Positions 20,677 to 31,700 of a stretch of DNA of 64,000 bases are shown piece after piece; positions within the stretch are counted from its first letter, which is position 1, and every line of letters starts with the position of its first letter. The DNA comes from Eutreptiella sp. 'Long Island Sound 2002'. Lineage: Eukaryota > Euglenozoa > Euglenophyceae > Eutreptiales > Eutreptiaceae. Position numbers and translations under genes: made by a program. The stretch is from the NCBI GenBank assembly GCA_964036045.1, contig OZ038397.1:27311640-27375639 (forward strand), given 5' to 3'. Under the pieces are notes generated by a model, which saw only the letters and a list, made by a program, of their open reading frames with translations, made no database searches and had not been told where the DNA came from.

Positions 20677-22161
20677 TGGGGAAGCTGCCCCATCCGGCCC
20701 ATCCCTCCCGAGCCCCGGGGGGCCTTGGTGGTTCTCGGACCGTCGGACTTCCGGGATGGCGAGGACGTGGTCTGGCGCCTGGTGTGGGCAGCGTGGAGAC
20801 GGATATGGAAGGAGGATGAGATCACCTCCGTGGACGCCCTGCAGGCATCCTCCTGGGCAAAAAGCACCATGGGTACGTATTGTACCCACTTCCGCAAGAT
20901 GGCCCTCTGGGTGGGCTACACGCCCACATCCGAGCTTGAACAAGCGGCGTGCCGCTACATTTTCCAGTTATGGGGACTGGGGTACTCGGGAAGCTCCCTC
21001 AAGGTCGCAGTGTCGGCGTTCCGGGCGCTGGAGGACATGGGATGGCTGCCCGCGTTCGTCAGTCGCCGGGTCTGGCGCTGTGCCAAGTGGGCGCCCACGG
21101 AGCCGGCCCTACGGCCCTACGCAGGTTTGGACGACCTCCGCAACTTCGCGCTGGCTTGCACGGAGCGACCGCAGTGGACCGTCTATGGGATGGCAGTCCT
21201 GGCATTCACCTGCCTTCTGCGGGTGGGTGAGGCCGCGCCCCTCCGTCGGGGGGGATCCCGGTGTCGGGGATTGGCGTTCCGCACGGTCAAGGTGGCGCCG
21301 CGCATCGTGCGCAGGCGACTCGGGAAGTATGCCCAAGAGTGGCTGGGCTGGCTCGATGCCACGGGGGCCACGTCTGCTGTCGTCGGAGCGCAATTCTGTC
21401 CGCAGGGACCAGCGTTCATGCAGTCGGTCATGGCTGCCGCGTTGGGGGGCAGCGACAACCCCCACGCCAGGTGGCACGCATGGAGGCGAGGGGGCTCCGC
21501 GGCCCTGCGATGGTTGGGGCTGCCCATCAAGTGGCTGGTTTGGTGGGGGCGGTGGCTTTCGGAGACGGTGGCAGTCCACTACGCCGACGCGCCCGACGAC
21601 TTCGTCGTCACGACCGAGGCTGTCCTCCCCTGGCCCCCTGACAACCATGCAGGAGAGTTCGTTTGGCGCGCCGTGTCCCTCCGGGACGTTTTCCCGAAGG
21701 AGCTCCTGGAGCTCTGTGCCCCTGATGCCGATGAGCCCCCACAATGGGGAGGTGACGGGGATGGGTCGGCAGGAGGTCGGGGTGGATCGTGCCCTGGGGA
21801 GTCCGCGAGTCCTGCCGCTGCGGGAGCTGCTGGGAGGGAGGACCGGGCTGGCGCACGTGACCCGGGGGCCCCTCCGGCCCTTACGGCTGTTGAGGGGTCC
21901 TCAGGACGCGGGCGCCGGCCGCGGGGAGACGGGGGGGGGGAAGTCATTGATGTGGATGCAGACCCCCCACCTGCCTCCGCAGCAGGCTCCTCCATCAGGC
22001 GGCTGCGCATCGCGGCCCGCAGGACGGGTGAGGTCGCGTCCGTCTTGGGCAAGCGGAAGGCCGCGGGCCCGGCCAGGATTGTGGGTGCGGCTGCCCGAAC
22101 GGCAATTTCCCGTCGCGTCGGAGCTGGGTCAGTGGGTGCGGGAGCGCCTTCGGACCGGTGA
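20677..22161 (+). CDS. Tyrosine recombinase
   Basis: This integrase-like enzyme would cut and join DNA to insert the element's DNA copy. The frame is open directly after the Gag TGA. The first in-frame ATG is 20869, which would remove part of a likely N-terminal DNA-binding domain (SWAKSTMGTYCTHFRKMALW). Expression by stop readthrough or from the GTG at 20725 is therefore possible. The catalytic region shows the first Arg in CLLRVGEAAPLRRG (about 21215-21255), HxxR in RWHAWRRGGSAALRWLG (about 21470-21520), WGRWLSE, and the candidate nucleophile Tyr in VAVHYADAPDD (about 21570-21600). After about residue 330 a Pro/Gly-rich linker carries EVIDVDADPPP, an acidic hydrophobic motif like a SUMO-interacting motif, then a basic tail (IRRLRIAARR). 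It ends at TGA 22159. The recombinase lies before RT, not after it. Confidence 0.88.
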   Translation, partial: WGSCPIRPIPPEPRGALVVLGPSDFRDGEDVVWRLVWAAWRRIWKEDEITSVDALQASSWAKSTMGTYCTHFRKMALWVGYTPTSELEQAACRYIFQLWGLGYSGSSLKVAVSAFRALEDMGWLPAFVSRRVWRCAKWAPTEPALRPYAGLDDLRNFALACTERPQWTVYGMAVLAFTCLLRVGEAAPLRRGGSRCRGLAFRTVKVAPRIVRRRLGKYAQEWLGWLDATGATSAVVGAQFCPQGPAFMQSVMAAALGGSDNPHARWHAWRRGGSAALRWLGLPIKWLVWWGRWLSETVAVHYADAPDDFVVTTEAVLPWPPDNHAGEFVWRAVSLRDVFPKELLELCAPDADEPPQWGGDGDGSAGGRGGSCPGESASPAAAGAAGREDRAGARDPGAPPALTAVEGSSGRGRRPRGDGGGEVIDVDADPPPASAAGSSIRRLRIAARRTGEVASVLGKRKAAGPARIVGAAARTAISRRVGAGSVGAGAPSDR

Positions 22162-24149
22162 GTGGGACGCCTGGTTGTGCTCCCTGCGGGCTTGTCTGCC
22201 CCGCGCACCGCCTGGTTTACTGGAGCGTCGCCTGTTGCAGTTTCTGGAGTGGGGCAGTGAAGCTGCCCGTGATCTCAGACAGCCGGAGTTTCTGCGAGTC
22301 TTGGCTGTGGCTTTGTCCTCATTTAGCCCTGAGGTTTGGGAGTCGCTCTTGCATGATTCGACGTCGCCCAAATTGCTTATGCGGCGTATCAGGGAGGAGG
22401 TATTGGCGCGGGGTTTGGGGCCGGTGGGGCGTGTGGATATCCCCCGCGAGGTCTGGGATAGTTGTGTGCCGGACGGCTTCGCAGAATTGGTAGGCAGGCA
22501 GTTTTCTGGGATAATTCCCCCGTCGGATGAGGCGGTGGTCATGATGAGGGCATTGCGGGACCAGGGTTTGCTTTTCCCCCTGCCGCCGGGGTCACCTGGG
22601 CCCAATGGGGGTCTTTTTGCGATACCCAAGACGGAGGAGAAGTGCAGTTTGATTGTCAATCTGGTGCCCCTTAATGAGGAGATGCGGTCTCGGCCGGAGA
22701 AGTTCTCCCTCCCCTCTGTGGAGGTGTTGGCCCTTTTGGCGCAGGTGGCACAGCAAGGGTCCTCCTTTTTCCTCCCCTCTTTTTATGCCCGAGCGCGTTG
22801 CATGAGGCCGGTGTGGGATATTCTGTCCCTGCCGGGGGGGGGGGGGGGAAGAGCTGTGCATGTGCCACATCGACCTGAGTAATTGCTTTTGGTCACTTCA
22901 GCTGCCGCGCGAGTTCTGGGGGGCCTTTCGCGTCTCGGATGGAGAGGGGGGGGTGTTGGCTTTCCGGTGCTTGCCCTTTGGGTGGAAGTACAGCCCCCTC
23001 CTGTGCCAGCGAGTGTTAGAGGGTCTGGTGGCCGGCGCGGGGCTGTTGGGGGTGCTGGTTTTAATTTACTTGGATGATGTCCTGGTTGTGGGGCGCGGCC
23101 GCGCGCGTGTGCGAGAGCAGACGGCAAGGGCGGCGGAGGCGTTGCGCCGTGCAGGTGCTGTAGTCAGCCCAAAGAGTACGTTAGAGCCTGTGCAGCGGCT
23201 GGTGTGGCTGGGGAAGGATATTGATTTGCAGGGGGGGGAGGTGCGGACTGCTGGCAACGCGTGGGAAGCTCTGTTTGCGCATTGGTTGAGGTTGTCTGTG
23301 GGACCCTGTAGGGTAAAACGGCTGCAGCAGTTCTTGGGGCGGGCACAGTGGATATGTCGCCCGGGTTCTGGGCACAGTCCGCACCTGTCTGGTGTGTGGG
23401 CTCATGTGCTCTGGGCGCCCCCCCGGCTGCCGTTTACCCCAGTGCGTTTGCTTAAGTCTATGTGCGTGGCGTGCGTGCTTGCCAGGAGGCAATGGTCAGT
23501 GGTGTCCCTCCCCAGGGTGGTGAAGCGATCGCCGTTGGTTGTTTACGTCGACGCGGCGCTGGACGCGGGTGAATACCGGCTGGGCCTGTTTTCGATGGAT
23601 GTGGGTTCTCGATCGGTTGTGCCCGCGGAGCAACCGCCCAACCAGCAGTGTGCGGAGGCTGCCGCGCTGCTCTGGGGCTTGAAGCTCATCCTCAATGTAG
23701 GCGTTCGGGAGGCCCATTTGTTTGGGGATAATGCGGCGGCGCTAGTGCAGTTCCTTCGGTGTAAAGCCAAGGTGGGGCGTAAATTCCAGCAGTCCATTCT
23801 GAAGCGTTTCCGCTACCTGTGGGCGTCGTGCCCAGGCTTCACGGTATATATGCACTGGGTGCGTGGTTCACATAATCCCGCTGATCCTATCAGTAGGTTG
23901 AGTGACAACTTCAATGGAGATCTGGGTTTGGCGCGCGAGGTGGCGGCGCGCAGGGTTGGGGATCTTTGGGCCTTTCCCGATAGGCGCACGGTTTTTTTGT
24001 GGACCCTGGGGGTGCCTATGGGGCCCTTTGTTCTACCGCATTCGTGGAGAGCGGGCCTGTGGTCCCCGGGGGGTGGTGAAGGGGGGGCGGAGTTCCACGA
24101 GGTTTTTTTGCAGTACCGCTTGGAGGAGTCGGTGGGTGCAATGACTTGA
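21950..24149 (+). CDS. Reverse transcriptase-RNase H (one frame break at a G run)
   Basis: This copies element RNA into DNA and degrades the RNA strand. The RT frame is one forward of the recombinase and overlaps its end. The ATG at 21950 is a possible start, and homology with copies 1 and 2 begins at about 22083 (LWVRLPERQF). Motifs in order are LFAIPKTEEKCSLIVN, then a shift at the 15-G run 22834-22848, CHIDLSNCFWSL, LPFGWKYSP, the active site IYLDDVLVVG (about 23066-23095) and SPKSTLEPVQRLVWLGK. RNase H follows: YVDAALDAG, CAEAAALLWG, FGDNAAALV and HNPADPISR hold the four catalytic acids. Copy 1 keeps frame through its shorter G run (LPGGGGDEELCMCHID), so the break here is a one-base length change, either a real mutation or a sequencing error. 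The stop is TGA at 24147. Confidence 0.9.
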
Positions 24150-24206
24150 TGTCGTGTAGTGCCGGCGCCTGCTTGTAGCACTCGTTTTCTCTTGGTGCAT
24201 GTGATC

Positions 24207-24722
24207 ATGACCCGGCGCCGCCGTAACCGCCGTGCGCGTAGCGGCGGGCGGAGGCGGGGCAAGAGCCGCTCGCGCAAGCGTTCGGAGGAGGCCGTTCAGC
24301 GGCGCGCGGCGCGGCGCCGCGCCGCGCTGCGGGAGAAGTTGGGAGCCTTGGTGGGCCGCAGGGCCTGTCACCGGGTGCTCCTCCGGAATGGGGTGCGGCT
24401 GTACGTCGCGTATGGCGTGCCAGAAGATCCCGGGGAGAGGGACGACTTCCTGGGTGCCGCAGCCATGGACATCGCCAAGCGGGTTCGGGGGCAGGCGACG
24501 CGGCGCACCACCGCGGTTGGGGACCCCGGGGTGAAGCCGGGGGGCAGACACACTTGCGGGGGGATGTGGGATGTGGTGACGGGGTCGAGGGGAGGTCAGA
24601 GGGTGGTGGTGTCGCTGACGGACTGGAACGGGGGTCGTCGTACCCCCGTCCCGTATCTATGGGTGCAGGGGTCTTATCCCTTGGTGGTGAGAATAGCTGG
24701 CCACTTCAGGCCGTTGGTGTAG
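24207..24722 (+). CDS. Arg-rich accessory protein
   Basis: The ATG at 24207 starts MTRRRRNRRARSGGRRRG, and about 45 of the first 65 residues are Arg, Lys, Ala or Gly. The 171-residue protein continues with a possible folded part: RACHRVLLRNGVRLYVAYG, GVKPGGRHTCGGMWDVV and PYLWVQGSYPLVVRIAG. The matching ORF in copy 1 keeps both the basic start and the PYxxVQGS motif, so it is a real gene of this element family. I know of no equivalent in DIRS or Ngaro elements. A nucleic-acid-binding or nuclear-targeting role is inference. It closes at TAG 24720, and the frame beyond stays open for about 30 codons to a TGA. Confidence 0.65.
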   Translation: MTRRRRNRRARSGGRRRGKSRSRKRSEEAVQRRAARRRAALREKLGALVGRRACHRVLLRNGVRLYVAYGVPEDPGERDDFLGAAAMDIAKRVRGQATRRTTAVGDPGVKPGGRHTCGGMWDVVTGSRGGQRVVVSLTDWNGGRRTPVPYLWVQGSYPLVVRIAGHFRPLV

Positions 24723-25471
24723 TCTGTTTTTTGGGTGGTCAGCCGGTCTCCGAGGGGCTGGGGTGGGAGTGTGCGCTCACCCTTTGCTTTGCGTTCTGTG
24801 TCAGGTCTCTGAGTGCCACCCTGGGATGGCCGGGCTGCTTTGCGCCCGGGCATTGCTCGCGCATTTGTGGGCGTTTTTTGGCTTCCATGGCTGCGCCAAT
24901 GTTCTGGTTGTTGTGTGTGGCTCGTATTCTCTCTGCGTTTTGGCAGGTCCAGTGTGCGCAGGCGGGAGCCCTCCGGGCGATTGTCTGTAGAGGCGGCCCT
25001 GCCCTTCGTGGATGTCGCGGGCTGATTTTGTGGTTATATGCCGGGCGTTGGTCCTTTGGCCTGCACCGCTGCCACTTTGTTGTGGGTCCGGGGTCCATGC
25101 TTTCTTAGGGTTGGAGCTGGGTTGGGCGCTGGCCCGCCATTTTGGGATCTGCTGCGGATCTCAGGGGTGCTGCCCTGGGCTGACCGGGCAGCTCTGCGAC
25201 AGGGCGGCAGTGCCTGACGGTCGCTGTACATTTACCGCTTCCTCATTGGCGGCGGCAGGGGTCGTCCACGCTCTCTTGGGCTTGGTCTGCGGACGCCTGA
25301 AGCCTGGCGGGTGGCGCCGGTGTGTGCGGGGCGCCTTTGGCGATTTATGTTTGGGGCGGCCGTATACTTCGAGGGTGTGGCGTGCGTTGCGCATGGGAGC
25401 CGCTGGGTCTCAGACCTGCGCCGGGGGGGGGGGGGGGGGGGGGGTTATGCGGCAGTTTGGCATGAACGAGA
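24723..25471. other. 3' non-coding region of the YR element
   Basis: No gene is recognised. Several GC-rich open frames exist on both strands, but none has a counterpart in copies 1 or 2. The region ends with a 20-G run at about 25423-25443, just before B1. Confidence 0.5.
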
Positions 25472-25764
25472 CCCACGAGGAGGCGGCACACTGACGAGAT
25501 GTGCCACAGGAGACGTGCGTGTTTTGCCTCGTGTTTGCGTGTTTGCTTGTGGTTTTAGCAAAATCTTAGCTCAGCCGTGCCTGAGCTTTGGTTTTGCTCG
25601 TCGGGTGGTGTGTGTGTGCGCATGCGTGTGTGCAGGGAGCCTCTGTACTTGTAGAGCATTTTTGCTTGTTGCCAGCAGCCCACCCGTCCCGCCCAATGAC
25701 GCTATTTGCGAGTTCTATTGCCCATACCGGGCTTTTGTGACTGCCCACGAGGAGGCGGCACACT
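25472..25764 (+). repeat. Right terminal complex B1-A2-B2
   Basis: B1 25472-25492 and B2 25744-25764 are the same 21 bp (CCCACGAGGAGGCGGCACAC plus T). A2 25564-25678 is identical to A1. B1 and A2 are 71 bp apart, and A2 and B2 65 bp apart. The 65 bp between A2 and B2 have no second copy in view, so the true B repeat may be longer and diverged. Confidence 0.85.
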
Positions 25765-28700
25765 CCATTCCATAGCTCCGTGAATTGTTTACCCCCCTCC
25801 GTGAATTATTTAATACCTCCGTGAATTGTTTACCTTCCTCGGTGAATTATTTCATAGGTCCGTGAATTGTTTACCCCCCTCCGTGAATTATTTGATACCT
25901 CCGTGAATTATTTACCCCCCTTCGTGGATTATTTGACCCCACCGTGAATTCTTTACCCCCCTCCGTGAATTGATTTATAGTCGGTGAATTGTTTACCCCC
26001 CTCCGTGAATTCTTTCATAGCTTCGTGAATTATTTAGCCCCCTCCGTGAGTTATCTGACCCCTCCGTGAATTGTTCACCCCCCTCCATGAATTATTTGAT
26101 ACCTCTGTGAATTATTTCCCCCCCCTCCGTGAATTATTTCATAGCTCGGTGAATTGTTTACCCCCCTCCGTGAATTATTTGATACCTCCGTGAATTATTT
26201 CACCCCCCTCCGTGAATTATTTCACCCCCTCCGTGAACTACTTACCCTCCTCCGTGAACTGTTTGATACCTCCGTGAATTATTTCACCCCCTCCGTGAAT
26301 TATTTACCCCTCTCCGTGAATTATTTGATCCCCCGTGAATTCTTTACCCCCTCCGTGAATTATTTCATAGTCCGTGAATTGTTTACCCCTCTCCGTGAAT
26401 TATTTCATAGCTCCGTGAATTGTTTACCCCCCTCCGTGAATTATTTCATACCTCTGTGAATTATTTACCCCCCTCCGTGAATTATTTCATAGCTCCGTGA
26501 ATTATTTACCCCCCCTCTGTGAATTATTTCGTAGCTCCGTGAATTGTCTACCCCCCTCCGTGAATCATTTGATAGCGCCGTGAATTGTTTACCCTCCTCC
26601 ATGAATTGTTTCATAGCTCCGTGAATTGTTTACCCCCCTCCGTGAATTATTTCATAGCTCTGTGAATTGTTTACCCCCCTCCGTGAATTATTTGATACCT
26701 CCGTGAATTGTTTAGCCCCCTCCGTGAATTATTTCATACCTCCGTGAATTATTTACCCCCCTCCGTGAATGATTTCATAGCTCCGTGATTTGTTTACCCC
26801 CTTCCGTGAATTATTTCATAGGTCCGTGAATTGTTTACCCCCCTCCGTGAATTATTTGATACGTCCGTGAATTATTTACCCCCCTCCGTGAATGAATTGA
26901 CCCCTCTGTGAATTGTTTACCCCCCTCCGTGAATTGTTTCATACCTTAGTGAATTGTTTACCCCCCTCCGTGAATGATTTCATAGCTCCGTGAATTGTTT
27001 ACCCCCCTCCGTGAATTTTTTAATACCTCCGTGAATTGTTTACCTTCCTCCGACAATTATTTCATAGGTCCGTGAATTGTTTACCCCCCTCCGTGAATTA
27101 TTTGATCCCCCGTCAATTCTTTACCCCCTCCGTGAATTATTTCATAGTCCGTGAATTGTTTACCCCTCTCCGTGAATTATTTCATAGCTCCGTGAATTGT
27201 TTACCCCCCTCCGTGAATTATTTCATACCTCTGTGGATTATTTACCCCCCTCCGTGAATTATTTCATAGCTCCGTGAATTATTTACCCCCCCTCTGTGAA
27301 TTATTTCGTAGCTCCGTGAATTGTTTACCCCCCTCCGTGAATCATTTGATAGCGCCGTGAATTGTTTACCCTCCTCCATGAATTGTTTCATAGCTCCGTG
27401 AATGGTTTACCCCCCTCCGTGAATTATTTCATAGCTCTGTGAATTGTTTACCCCCCTCCGTGAATTATTTGATACCTCCGTGAATTGTTTAGCCCCCTCC
27501 GTGAATTATTTCATACCTCCGTGAATTATTTACCCCCCTCCGTGAATGATTTCATAGCTCCGTGATTTGTTTACCCCCTTCCGTGAATTATTTCATAGCT
27601 CCATGAATTGTTTACCCCCCTCCGCGAATTATTTGATACGTCCGTGAATTATTTACCCCCCTCCGTGAATGAATTGACCCCTCTGTGAATTGTTTACCCC
27701 CCTCCGTGAATTGTTTCATACCTTAGTGAATTGTTTACCCCCCTCCGTGAATGATTTCATAGCTCCGTGAATTGTTTACCCCCCTCCGTGAATTTTTTAA
27801 TACCTCCGTGAATTGTTTACCCCCCTCCGTGAATTATTTAATACCTCCGTGAATTGTTTACCTTCCTCGGTGAATTATTTCATAGGTCCGTGAATTGTTT
27901 ACCCCCCTCCGTGAATTATTTGATACCTCCGTGAATTATTTACTCCCCTTCGTGGATTATTTGACCCCACCGTGAATTCTTTACCCCCCTCCGTGAATTG
28001 ATTTATAGTCGGTGAATCGTTTACCCCCCTCCGTGAATTCTTTCATAGCTTCGTGAATTATTTAGCCCCCTCCGTGAGTTATCTGACCTCTCCGTGAATT
28101 GTTCACCCCCCTCCATGAATTATTTGATACCTCTGTGAATTATTTCCCCCCCCTCCGTGAATTATTTCATAGCTCGGTGAATTGTTTACCCCCCTCCGTG
28201 AATTATTTGATACCTCCGTGAATTATTTCACCCCCCTCCGTGAATTATTTCACCCCCTCCGTGAATTACTTACCCTCCTCCGTGAACTGTTTGATACCTC
28301 CGTGAATTATTTCACCCCCTCCGTGAATTATTTACCCCTCTCCGTGAATTATTTGATCCCCCGTGAATTCTTTACCCCCTCCGTGAATTATTTCATAGTC
28401 CGTGAATTGTTTACCCCTCTCCGTGAATTATTTCATAGCTCCGTGAATTGTTTACCCCCCTCCGTGAATTATTTCATACCTCCGTGAATTATTTACCCCC
28501 CTCCGTGAATTATTTCATAGCTCCGTGAATTATTTACCCCCCCTCTGTGAATTATTTCGTAGCTCCGTGAATTGTCTACCCCCCTCCGTGAATCATTTGA
28601 TAGCGCCGTGAATTGTTTACCCTCCTCCATGAATTGTTTCATAGCTCCGTGAATTGTTTACCCCCCTCCGTGAATTATTTCATAGCTCTGTGAATTGTTT

Positions 28701-31700
28701 ACCCCCCTCTGTGAATTATTTGATACCTCCGTGAATTGTTTAGCCCCCTCCGTGAATTATTTCATACCTCCGTGAATTATTTACCCCCCTCCGTGAATGA
28801 TTTCATAGCTCCGTGATTTGTTTACCCCCTTCCGTGAATTATTTCATAGGTCCGTGAATTGTTTACCCCCCTCCGTGAATTAATTGATACGTCCGTGAAT
28901 TATTTACCCCCCTCCGTGAATGAATTGACCCCTCTGTGAATTGTTTACCCCCCTCCGTGAATTGTTTCATACCTTAGTGAATTGTTTACCCCCCTCCGTG
29001 AATGATTTCATAGCTCCGTGAATTGTTTACCCCCCTCCGTGAATTTTTTAATACCTCCGTGAATTGTTTACCTTCCTCCGTGAATTATTTCATAGGTCCG
29101 TGAATTGTTTACCCCCCTCCGTGAATTATTTGATCCCCCGTCAATTCTTTACCCCCTCCGTGAATTATTTCATAGTCCGTGAATTGTTTACCCCTCTCCG
29201 TGAATTATTTCATAGCTCCGTGAATTGTTTACCCCCCTCCGTGAATTATTTCATACCTCTGTGAATTATTTACCCCCCTCCGTGAATTATTTCATAGCTC
29301 CGTGAATTATTTACCCCCCCTCTGTGAATTATTTCGTAGCTCCGTGAATTGTTTACCCCCCTCCGTGAATCATTTGATAGCGCCGTGAATTGTTTACCCT
29401 CCTCCATGAATTGTTTCATAGCTCCGTGAATGGTTTACCCCCCTCCGTGAATTATTTCATAGCTCTGTGAATTGTTTACCCCCCTCCGTGAATTATTTGA
29501 TTCCTCCGTGAATTGTTTAGCCCCCTCCGTGAATTATTTCATACCTCCGTGAATTATTTACCCCCCTCCGTGAATGATTTCATAGCTCCGTGATTTGTTT
29601 ACCCCCTTCCGTGAATTATTTCATAGGTCCGTGAATTGTTTACCCCCCTCCGCGAATTATTTGATACGTCCGTGAATTATTTACCCCCCTCCGTGAATGA
29701 ATTGACCCCTCTGTGAATTGTTTATTCCCCTCCGTGAATTGTTTCATACCTTAGTGAATTGTTTACCCCCCTCCGTGAATGATTTCATAGCTCCGTGAAT
29801 TGTTTACCCCCCTCCGTGAATTTTTTAATACCTCCGTGAATTGTTTACCTTCCTCCGTGAATTATTTCATAGGTCCGTGAATTGTTTACCCCCCTCCGTG
29901 AATTATTTGATACCTCCGTGAATTATTTACCCCCCTCCGTGAATTATTTCATAGCTCCGTGAATTGTTTACCCACCTCCGTGAATTATTTCATAGCTCTG
30001 TGAATTGTTTACCTTCCTCGGTGAATTATTTCATAGCTCCGTGAATTGTTTACCCCCCTCCGTGAATTATTTAATACCTCCGTGAATTGTTTACCTTCCT
30101 CGGTGAATTATTTCATAGGTCCGTGAATTGTTTACCCCCCTCCGTGAATTATTTGATACCACCGTGAATTCTTTACCCCCCTTCGTGGATTATTTGACCC
30201 CACCGTGAATTCTTTACCCCCCTCCGTGAATTGATTTATAGTCCGTGAATTGTTTACCCCCCTCCGTGAATTTTTTCATAGCTTCGTGAATTATTTAGCC
30301 CCCTCCGTGAATTATTTGACCCCTCCGTGAATTGTTCACCCCCCTCCATGAATTATTTGATACCTCTGTGAATTATTTGCCCCCCCTCCGTGAATTATTT
30401 CATAGCTCCGTGAATTGTTTACCCCCCTCCGTGAATTATTTGATACCTCCGTGAATTATTTAACCCCCTTCCGTGAATTATTTCATAGGTCCGTGAATTG
30501 TTTACCCCCCTCCGTGAATTATTTGATACGTCCGTGAATTATTTACCCCCCTCCGTGAATGAATTGACCCCTCTGTGAATTGTTTACCCCCCTCCGTGAA
30601 TTGTTTCATACCTTAGTGAATTGTTTACCCCCCTCCGTGAATGATTTCATAGCTCCGTGAATTGTTTACCCCCCTCCGTGAATTTTTTAATACCTCCGTG
30701 AATTGTTTACCTTCCTCCGTGAATTATTTCATAGGTCCGTGAATTGTTTACCCCCCTCCGTGAATTATTTGATCCCCCGTCAATTCTTTACCCCCTCCGT
30801 GAATTATTTCATAGTCCGTGAATTGTTTACCCCTCTCCGTGAATTATTTCATAGCTCCGTGAATTGTTTACCCCCCTCCGTGAATTATTTCATACCTCTG
30901 TGAATTATTTACCCCCCTCCGTGAATTATTTCATAGCTCCGTGAATTATTTACCCCCCCTCTGTGAATTATTTCGTAGCTCCGTGAATTGTTTACCCCCC
31001 TCCGTGAATCATTTGATAGCGCCGTGAATTGTTTACCCTCCTCCATGAATTGTTTCATAGCTCCGTGAATGGTTTACCCCCCTCCGTGAATTATTTCATA
31101 GCTCTGTGAATTGTTTACCCCCCTCCGTGAATTATTTGATTCCTCCGTGAATTGTTTAGCCCCCTCCGTGAATTATTTCATACCTCCGTGAATTATTTAC
31201 CCCCCTCCGTGAATGATTTCATAGCTCCGTGATTTGTTTACCCCCTTCCGTGAATTATTTCATAGGTCCGTGAATTGTTTACCCCCCTCCGCGAATTATT
31301 TGATACGTCCGTGAATTATTTACCCCCCTCCGTGAATGAATTGACCCCTCTGTGAATTGTTTATTCCCCTCCGTGAATTGTTTCATACCTTAGTGAATTG
31401 TTTACCCCCCTCCGTGAATGATTTCATAGCTCCGTGAATTGTTTACCCCCCTCCGTGAATTTTTTAATACCTCCGTGAATTGTTTACCTTCCTCCGTGAA
31501 TTATTTCATAGGTCCGTGAATTGTTTACCCCCCTCCGTGAATTATTTGATACCTCCGTGAATTATTTACCCCCCTCCGTGAATTATTTCATAGCTCCGTG
31601 AATTGTTTACCCACCTCCGTGAATTATTTCATAGCTCTGTGAATTGTTTACCTTCCTCGGTGAATTATTTCATAGCTCCGTGAATTGTTTACCCCCCTCC

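Larger units (their letters stand above)
19450..25764 (+). mobile_element. Nearly intact YR retrotransposon with split direct repeats (copy 3)
   Basis: It is bounded by the 115-bp repeat A1 on the left and by B1 (25472-25492), A2 (25564-25678) and B2 (25744-25764) on the right, with satellite 1 on both sides. This A1 / B1-A2-B2 layout is the hallmark of PAT/Ngaro-type YR retrotransposons. The genes run Gag, tyrosine recombinase, RT, RNase H, Arg-rich protein. A1 and A2 are identical over 115 bp, so insertion is recent. The only clear coding defect is a 15-G run in RT that shifts the frame and may be a length error. I see no long target-site duplication, as expected for recombinase insertion, although a short one could hide in the satellite. 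Confidence 0.88.

Noticed and set aside
20669-21949. RT frame extended upstream over the recombinase gene
   Set aside because: The frame happens to be open because of high GC, but the translation there is Arg/Gly/Pro-rich with no similarity to copies 1 or 2. The recombinase frame is the conserved one.
24739-25471. Genes downstream of the Arg-rich ORF
   Set aside because: Several open GC-rich frames on both strands have no counterpart in the other YR copies and no recognisable motif.
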